A DNA stretch of 20,544 nucleotides. Source: CAYPGJ01 sp964638515 (GTDB lineage: Bacteria; Planctomycetota; Phycisphaerae; Phycisphaerales; UBA1924). Numbering within the stretch: position 1 is the stretch's first letter; every line of letters begins with the position of its first letter. The position numbers were made by a program, and so were the translations under genes. The notes under the pieces were generated by a model. The model worked only from the letters and a program-made list of their open reading frames with translations. It did not search any database and was not told the origin of the DNA. The stretch lies in contig CAZWZL010000044.1 in assembly GCA_964638515.1 (NCBI GenBank), positions 1 through 20,544 of the forward strand, written 5' to 3'. Of this stretch, positions 15,501 to 20,544 are shown one piece after another.

Positions 15501-18071
15501 TCAAGACTCGCTCTTCTTCGACGACGAACGACCCCGCCCACCCCGACGCGTCTTCTTCTTCTTCACGCCTGCCGCGGGCTCCTTCTCGCTCGCTGCGCTC
15601 GCGCCGACCGCCGCCGGCTCCACGTCCCACGAATCCCCCCGCGAGGCGCCCGGTCCGCCCTTGGCCGGGCTCTTCGGCGTGACCACCACCGGACGAACCA
15701 CCGGCGCCGGCTTTACAGCAGGCTGCGCCGCCTTGGCAACCGCCACAGGCTCAATGTCCCACGAGTCTTCGCGCGACGGAGCCGCGACCTTCGAGGCCGC
15801 GCCCGCCTGCCTCGGCGCCGCATCCGCTGGACTGGCGCCCGCCGCATCGCGCCCGCCACGCCCCCGACGACGACGACGCTTCTTCTTGCCGCCTTCCGGC
15901 GCCTCAGTCCCATCCGCGCCCACCTTCGCGCCGCCACCCTGTGTCACCTCACCAGGCTCGATGTCCCAGGAGTCCTTGCGTGACGCGGCCGAGTTCGCAG
16001 CCGGTCGAGGCGCACTCGGCTTCGCTGTCGGCGACGCGGGCTTGACTGGAGGAGCCACATCCCACGAATCGCCGCGCGATGGGCTCGCCTTCGACGCCGG
16101 CGCTCGAACGGCTGATCCTGCAACGCCGTCAGCCTCGCCGCCCTTCCCGCCGCGACCACGCCGACGACGACGCTTCCGCCCGCCACCGCTCGCCTCGCCG
16201 CCGTCCGACGCCTCCGCCGTTCGACCCTCGCTCCCTACGCCGGAAGTCGCGCCCGCGGATTCCCCGCCCCGCTCCCGACGACGACCTCGCTTCTTCTTCC
16301 CCACGAGCGCCGATTCCGCCAGCGTCCCCCACTCCTCGTCCGACGGCTCCTGATCGACCTCCCCCAGCGCCAAGTCGTCCATCTGCTCCATCTGCTCCGC
16401 GACCGTGACCTCAGCCTCGGCCTCCAGACGCACCAGCGTCGCCGCTTCCTCCGCAGGGTCCGCGGCCCAATCCTCCGGCGCGCCCGCCGCCGGCTCCGAC
16501 CACACATCCATCTCTGCCGGCGGCGCCGGCGTCTTCAATCGATCAATCTCAACGTCCGACCCCTTCGCGTCATACGCATAAAACGTCGCCACATCGATCG
16601 GGGCGCCCTCACTCACCCGCACCGCCACCGACTTGCCCGAAAGCCGCTCCAGCCGCCCAAGCTGCTGACGCCCGCCCGAGAGCATCTCCCCGGCAAGCCG
16701 CGGCGCCACCACCATCTCGATCTTCTTCACGTGCTCGAAGTGCATCAGCCACGCCACCTCCCGAAGCGCATCCGCCAACGCATACGCCGGACGACGCACG
16801 TGCCCCCTTCCGTGACAGTGCGGACACTGCGCAAAGTGCACGTTGCGATGGCTGCCCCGCATCCGCTGGCGCGTCATCTCGACGATGCCGAACTGCGAGA
16901 TCGGCAACGTCTTGGTGTGCGCCCGATCGCGCTTCAGGTTGTCGTTGAACTTGCTGAGCACCTCGCGCTGGTGACTGCGCGATCGCATATCGATCAGGTC
17001 GTTGATCACCACCCCGCCAAGATCACGCAGCCGCAACTGCCGCGAGATCTCGTCCACAGCCTCCATGTTCGTCCGCACCGCCGTCGTCTCGGCGTCCTTC
17101 GCGTCACGCATCTTCCCCGAGTTCACATCGATCGCGACCACCGCCTCCGTCTCGTCGATCACCAGCGCGCCGCCCGACGGCAACTTCACCTCGCGCTCGT
17201 TCAGGCCACGGATCTGCGATTCGATGCCGAACCGGTGAAACAACGGGCAGCCGTCCGCATACCGAAGCAGCCGCGGGCCCGTCCTCGGCGCCACGATCTT
17301 CAAGAACCGCGCCGCGCGACGCAGCGCCGTCACGTCATCCACCACCACCTCGTCAATGTCGCCCCCCAGCACGTCCCGCAGGCCGCGCACCAGCAGATCG
17401 CTCTCGGCGTACAGCAACCTGGGCTTCGAGCCCGACTCCAGCCGGCGCTGCATGTCCTTCCACAACCGTTGCAGATACGCAAGGTCTCGCTTCAGCTCCG
17501 TCTTGGTCTGATTCATGCCCGCCGTGCGCAGGATGAACCCGAAGCCCTCCGGAAGATCCAGCTGATCCAGGATCTTGCGCATCTCGCGCCGACGCTCCTC
17601 GTCCTCCACGCGCCGAGACACCCCAACGTTGTCCATCTGGGGCATCATCACGAGGAATCGCCCGGGGATCGACAGGTACGACGTCAGCGTCGGACCCTTC
17701 GTACCCACCCCCTCCTTCAACACCTGCACGATCACTTCCTGCCCGCGCTTCAGACACGCCTGGATCGGCGGACGCACCCGTCGGGGCGTCTTCAGACCCA
17801 CCCGCTCCGTCGCGTCGTCGTCCTCCCCGGGGAAGTACCGCGGATGCACGTCCGTGATGTGCAGAAACCCGTTGTCCTCAAGGCCGAAGTCCACGAACGC
17901 CGCCTGAATGCCCGGCTCCACGTTCGTCACACGACCGACGTAAATGTTCCCGACATGCGACGCGGCGTCCGCACGCTCCGCGTGCAACTCCTCCAACTTG
18001 CCCTCTCGAACCACCGCCAGCCGGCACTCCACGCCCGGCACGTAATTAATCAACATCCTGTTCTTCTTCAC
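15501..18071 (-). CDS. rng: Ribonuclease E/G with long repetitive C-terminal tail
   Basis: 856 residues. The single-strand-specific endoribonuclease that starts mRNA decay and matures rRNA/tRNA. An S1 domain (about 38-135) includes GNIYVGRVTNVEPGIQAAFV; the DNase-I-like catalytic core carries Asp315 in VAIDVNSG and Asp358 in INDLID, matching E. coli Asp303 and Asp346; the zinc-link is CPHCHG (416-421). The small domain ends near 510. From 515 to 590 the chain is acidic, and from 592 to the end it is low-complexity: four Arg/Lys/Gly-rich blocks (about 592-602, 632-643, 729-741, 837-849) alternate with four DSWD motifs (668, 700, 769, 813). The GTG start at 18071 gives MKKNRMLIN, like MKRMLIN of E. 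coli RNase E, and has AAAGG 9 bases upstream. The tail suggests an RNase E-like scaffold, so rne would be an equally fair symbol. First gene of the operon with dxr, rseP and the hydrolase. Confidence 0.94.
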   Translation of the reverse strand: MKKNRMLINYVPGVECRLAVVREGKLEELHAERADAASHVGNIYVGRVTNVEPGIQAAFVDFGLEDNGFLHITDVHPRYFPGEDDDATERVGLKTPRRVRPPIQACLKRGQEVIVQVLKEGVGTKGPTLTSYLSIPGRFLVMMPQMDNVGVSRRVEDEERRREMRKILDQLDLPEGFGFILRTAGMNQTKTELKRDLAYLQRLWKDMQRRLESGSKPRLLYAESDLLVRGLRDVLGGDIDEVVVDDVTALRRAARFLKIVAPRTGPRLLRYADGCPLFHRFGIESQIRGLNEREVKLPSGGALVIDETEAVVAIDVNSGKMRDAKDAETTAVRTNMEAVDEISRQLRLRDLGGVVINDLIDMRSRSHQREVLSKFNDNLKRDRAHTKTLPISQFGIVEMTRQRMRGSHRNVHFAQCPHCHGRGHVRRPAYALADALREVAWLMHFEHVKKIEMVVAPRLAGEMLSGGRQQLGRLERLSGKSVAVRVSEGAPIDVATFYAYDAKGSDVEIDRLKTPAPPAEMDVWSEPAAGAPEDWAADPAEEAATLVRLEAEAEVTVAEQMEQMDDLALGEVDQEPSDEEWGTLAESALVGKKKRGRRRERGGESAGATSGVGSEGRTAEASDGGEASGGGRKRRRRRGRGGKGGEADGVAGSAVRAPASKASPSRGDSWDVAPPVKPASPTAKPSAPRPAANSAASRKDSWDIEPGEVTQGGGAKVGADGTEAPEGGKKKRRRRRGRGGRDAAGASPADAAPRQAGAASKVAAPSREDSWDIEPVAVAKAAQPAVKPAPVVRPVVVTPKSPAKGGPGASRGDSWDVEPAAVGASAASEKEPAAGVKKKKTRRGGRGRSSSKKSES

Positions 18072-18434
18072 GATCCCTTGCCTTTACCTTCCTGAACGCG
18101 CAACCCGCCCCGCATCCACGCGCAACCACCGCCCGACGATCCGTTCGCGCTTCCAAGCGCCGATCGCCGACGTGCCGCGTCGTGCCGCCGACAGATTCAA
18201 GGTTGCCGTTGCCTCACAAGCCTCTGGGAATCCCGAGCTACAACCCGCGCAGAGCCGCACGGAAACTGCCCAAGCCCGCTCGGCGACTCGCGCCGAAAAA
18301 GCCCAGACCCCCCCATCAGCCCAAACCCGCCTGCGACCCGCGCTCACGCGCTGGGGAGGCTCGCGTTCAGACCGGCGGCTCCGAGCAGGCCGAAACCTCG
18401 GCCTCCCGGGAAAATCCGGTTCCCGAGCGCCGGT
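18072..18434. other. Intergenic region between ptsI and the RNase E/G gene
   Basis: About 363 bases. A minus-strand ORF of 87 codons at 18084-18347 has no recognisable domain or ribosome site and is not called. The region should hold the end of the ptsI transcript and the RNase E/G promoter and 5' leader; I found a hairpin near the ptsI end but no convincing promoter. A long 5' leader would fit the self-regulation known for E. coli rne, but nothing here proves it. Confidence 0.4.
18387..18404 (-). terminator. Candidate hairpin downstream of ptsI
   Basis: AGGCCGA and TCGGCCT form a perfect 7-bp stem with a 4-base loop, beginning about 31 bases after the ptsI stop codon. No U tract follows, so it may be a weak or Rho-assisted terminator or simply a 3'-end stabilising structure. 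Confidence 0.3.
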
Positions 18435-20201
18435 CTACGCCGGCTCGTCAGCGGCACGCCCGCCGAACGCCTCGGGGATTACGTTCCTGGCAGCCTCGCG
18501 CAAATACGACGCGACCTGCCGTTCGGAATCGACCGAGCCGACCCTGCGGGCCAGCCGTTCGCACTCACTCACATCGACGCTCCGAACCACTCGCTTCACG
18601 CGCGGGATCGCCGAGGGAGTCATCGAAAGGGTACGCAACCCCATCCCAATCAGCAACATCGTGTATTCCACGTCCCCGGCGATCTCCCCGCACACCGAAA
18701 CATCCACCCCCTCCCGCCGCCCGGACCGCACCGTGTCCTTGATCAGCCTCAGCACCGCCGGGTGGGAAGGCGTGTACAGCGACGCCACGTTCTCATTCGT
18801 CCGGTCCACCGCCAAAACGTACTGCACCAGATCATTCGTCCCGATCGACAAAAACTCGCTCTCCCGGGCGAACGAATTCGCCATCACGGCGGCGGCCGGC
18901 GCCTCGACCATGATCCCCACCTGAACGCTCCGGTCGAACGCCACCCCCTCGTCGGTCAGATCGTCCATCACGTCCCGCAACACCATCTTCGCCTGACGAA
19001 GCTCCAGCGTCGTCGTCACCAGCGGGAACATGATCCGGCTCGGCCCCAGCGCACTCGCCCGCAAAATCGCCCGCAACTGCCGCTTGAACATCGGCATGTT
19101 CTGGAGGCAATACCGGATGCTCCGCAGACCCAGAAACGGGTTCCGCTCGTCCGACATCGCCCCGTCCGGCGTCATCTTGTCCGCGCCGAGATCAAACGTC
19201 CGGAATGTGATCGGCAGGCCATTCAAGTCCCGCACCGCCTGCGCATACGCCTCGAACTGCTCCTGCTCCGTCGGCTCATGATCCGACGTCAGCCACAGGA
19301 ACTCCGTCCGGAACAGCCCCACCCCCGAACCACCCAACGCCACAACGCTCTTCGCTTCCCGCGCAAACTCGATGTTCGCCAGCAGCCGAACCTCCGTCCC
19401 GTCCTTCGTCACCGACGGCAGCCCGGCCAGCTCGCCCAGCGCGGCCCCGTACGCCGCCATCCGCTCCCGGTACTGCCGATACTGACCCAGCGTCGGCTCG
19501 TCCGGGTTCAACACCACCACCCCCCGATCACCGTCCACGATGATCGTGTCCCCCTCGCCCGCGATCTCCGCGAGCCTCCCGATCCCCACCACCGCAGGGA
19601 TCGACAAGGCCTGCGCCACAATCGCCGTGTGACTCGTCCGACCACCCGTGTCCGTCGCGAACGCCGTCACCTTCCCCGGCTCAAAGGTCGCCGCCTGGCT
19701 CGGCGTCAGATCACGCGCCACCACCACCACCGGCTCGCTCAGCCCGGCAAGGTGCGCCCGGTGCTCCCCGATCAGCCGACGCAGCACCCGCCTCTCAAGG
19801 TCGAATACGTCGTCCACCTTCGTCGCGAACGCCTCATCCCCCATCCGCGTGAACGTCTCAGCGAGCGCCTTGAACCCCTCCGCCGCGGCGTACTCCGCCG
19901 TCACCCGCTCCCGCTCGATCCGCTCCCGCATCGGCCCCGTCAGCGTCGTGTCGCTCAGCAGGCCCTGGTGAAACGCGAAAATCTTGGCCGCCTCGGCGCC
20001 CAGCCGCTGCTCCGCCGTCCGCCGCAACGCCTCCAAGTCCCCCACGCTCGCCCGAAGCGCGTCATCGAGCCGCTCGATCTCCGCCGTCACCCGCGCAATG
20101 GGCACCATTCGTCGAGGGATGCGCACCCTCGCATCATCGAGCACGTACACCTTGCCGATCGCGACCCCCGCGGAAACCGGAATGCCCTTGTAGATCTCCA
20201 T
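18435..20201 (-). CDS. ptsI: Phosphoenolpyruvate-protein phosphotransferase (PTS enzyme I)
   Basis: 588 residues, the usual length for enzyme I. It takes phosphate from phosphoenolpyruvate and passes it to HPr in the cytoplasm. The N-terminal HPr-binding and swivelling domain has the phosphorylated His191 in DTGGRTSHTAI (184-194). The C-terminal PEP-binding barrel has LFRTEFLW (296-303), TFRTFDLGADK (332-342), GLRSIRYCL (358-366), Glu433 in MVEAP, GTNDLVQY (454-461) and catalytic Cys504 in VCGEIAGD. All active-site residues seem present. The ATG at 20201 begins MEIYKGIPVSAGVAIGK, matching the family start; the ribosome site is weak. No HPr or EII gene is in the window. In planctomycetes enzyme I is often part of a reduced, regulatory PTS rather than sugar uptake; that is inference here. 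Upstream sequence runs into a G-rich repeat and an assembly gap. Confidence 0.97.
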   Translation of the reverse strand: MEIYKGIPVSAGVAIGKVYVLDDARVRIPRRMVPIARVTAEIERLDDALRASVGDLEALRRTAEQRLGAEAAKIFAFHQGLLSDTTLTGPMRERIERERVTAEYAAAEGFKALAETFTRMGDEAFATKVDDVFDLERRVLRRLIGEHRAHLAGLSEPVVVVARDLTPSQAATFEPGKVTAFATDTGGRTSHTAIVAQALSIPAVVGIGRLAEIAGEGDTIIVDGDRGVVVLNPDEPTLGQYRQYRERMAAYGAALGELAGLPSVTKDGTEVRLLANIEFAREAKSVVALGGSGVGLFRTEFLWLTSDHEPTEQEQFEAYAQAVRDLNGLPITFRTFDLGADKMTPDGAMSDERNPFLGLRSIRYCLQNMPMFKRQLRAILRASALGPSRIMFPLVTTTLELRQAKMVLRDVMDDLTDEGVAFDRSVQVGIMVEAPAAAVMANSFARESEFLSIGTNDLVQYVLAVDRTNENVASLYTPSHPAVLRLIKDTVRSGRREGVDVSVCGEIAGDVEYTMLLIGMGLRTLSMTPSAIPRVKRVVRSVDVSECERLARRVGSVDSERQVASYLREAARNVIPEAFGGRAADEPA

Positions 20202-20308
20202 CCGCGCTCACTCACTGCCCGGCCGAAGGAGCGCGCCGCGAGTCGGGCACCCCAAAGAGCCCGGGGGAAGTCCCGCAAATCCTACAGGATCTCTGATTGT
20301 CCCGGTGG

Positions 20309-20524
20309 AGTCCGGGGGTCCGGGAGTCCGGGGGTCCGGGAGTCCGGGGGTCCGGGAGTCCGGGGGTCCGGGAGTCCNNNNNNNNNNNNNNNNNNNNNNN
20401 NNNNNNNNNNNNNNNNNNNNNNNNNNNNNNNNNNNNNNNNNNNNNNNNNNNNNNNNNNNNNNNNNNNNNNNNNNNNNGGGGGTCCGGAAGTCCGGGGGTC
20501 CGGGGGTCCGGGGGTCCGGGGGTC
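20309..20524. repeat. G-rich 8-base tandem repeat, interrupted by an assembly gap
   Basis: Units TCCGGGGG and TCCGGGAG alternate on the left side (20309-20377, about 8-9 units); on the right (20478-20524, about 6 units) most are TCCGGGGG with one TCCGGAAG. Successive G runs of three or more, separated by 3-5 bases, fit the G-quadruplex pattern on the plus strand. The array starts about 107 bases upstream of the ptsI ATG. True copy number is unknown because of the gap. An ORF running through it is an artefact of the repeat. Confidence 0.9.
20378..20477. other. Assembly gap (100 N)
   Basis: Exactly 100 unknown bases, the conventional placeholder for a scaffold gap of unknown length. The assembly broke inside the tandem repeat, so the real distance between the flanks could be shorter or much longer. 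Confidence 0.97.
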
Positions 20525-20544
20525 AGTGGCCGAAGGTCTGAACA

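Noticed and set aside
18084..18347. 87-codon minus-strand ORF in the ptsI to RNase E/G gap
   Set aside because: No recognisable motif, no good ribosome site, and composition expected for random GC-rich sequence.
20309..20524. CRISPR array
   Set aside because: The units are 8 bases long and contiguous, with no spacers and no cas genes nearby.
20305..20541. ORF encoding a Gly/Ser/Val/Pro repeat protein
   Set aside because: It is produced by the 8-base repeat and crosses the N gap, so it is not evidence of a gene.

Overview
This is a GC-rich bacterial chromosome segment, probably from a planctomycete, with Phycisphaerae the best guess. The grounds are indirect. A 23S rRNA gene stands alone behind its own promoter with no 16S or tRNA upstream, a layout known from planctomycetes. 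A long PilM protein is fused to a PilN-like part. Coding density is high and Arg/Ala/Gly-rich, with several GTG starts. I cannot confirm the lineage without a database search. A run of exactly 100 N at 20378-20477 marks a scaffold gap, so this is a draft assembly.

Layout. 1-1668 (-): 5' part of a 23S rRNA gene, running off the left edge. 1669-2037: 23S leader and promoter (TTGACA, 16 bases, TACACT) with a boxA-like antitermination motif. 2038-7432 (-): three-gene operon encoding a PilM-PilN fusion, a PilO-like protein and a large membrane-anchored protein of unknown function; the two later genes start with GTG inside 4-base overlaps. 7433-7751: divergent intergenic region. 7752-9116 (+): protein with four S1 RNA-binding domains. 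9160-11016 (+): arginyl-tRNA synthetase, possibly translated from a leaderless mRNA. 11020-18071 (-): a compact operon read in the order RNase E/G, Dxr (isoprenoid synthesis), RseP-type site-2 protease, membrane-anchored alpha/beta hydrolase. 18435-20201 (-): PTS enzyme I. 20309-20524: a G-rich 8-base tandem repeat interrupted by the assembly gap.

How the genes fit together. Most are core housekeeping functions: translation (23S, S1 protein, ArgRS), RNA turnover (RNase E/G), isoprenoid precursors (Dxr), membrane proteolysis (RseP) and phosphotransfer (PtsI). The less ordinary parts are the pilM operon, which looks like the inner-membrane platform of a type IV pilus or type II secretion relative but with two poorly recognisable partners and no secretin; the RNase E/G tail, which alternates basic RGG blocks with four copies of a DSWD motif; an enlarged RseP with several PDZ-like segments; the self-standing 23S unit; and the G-quadruplex-prone repeat just upstream of ptsI. 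I see no CRISPR array, insertion sequence, prophage or defence system.
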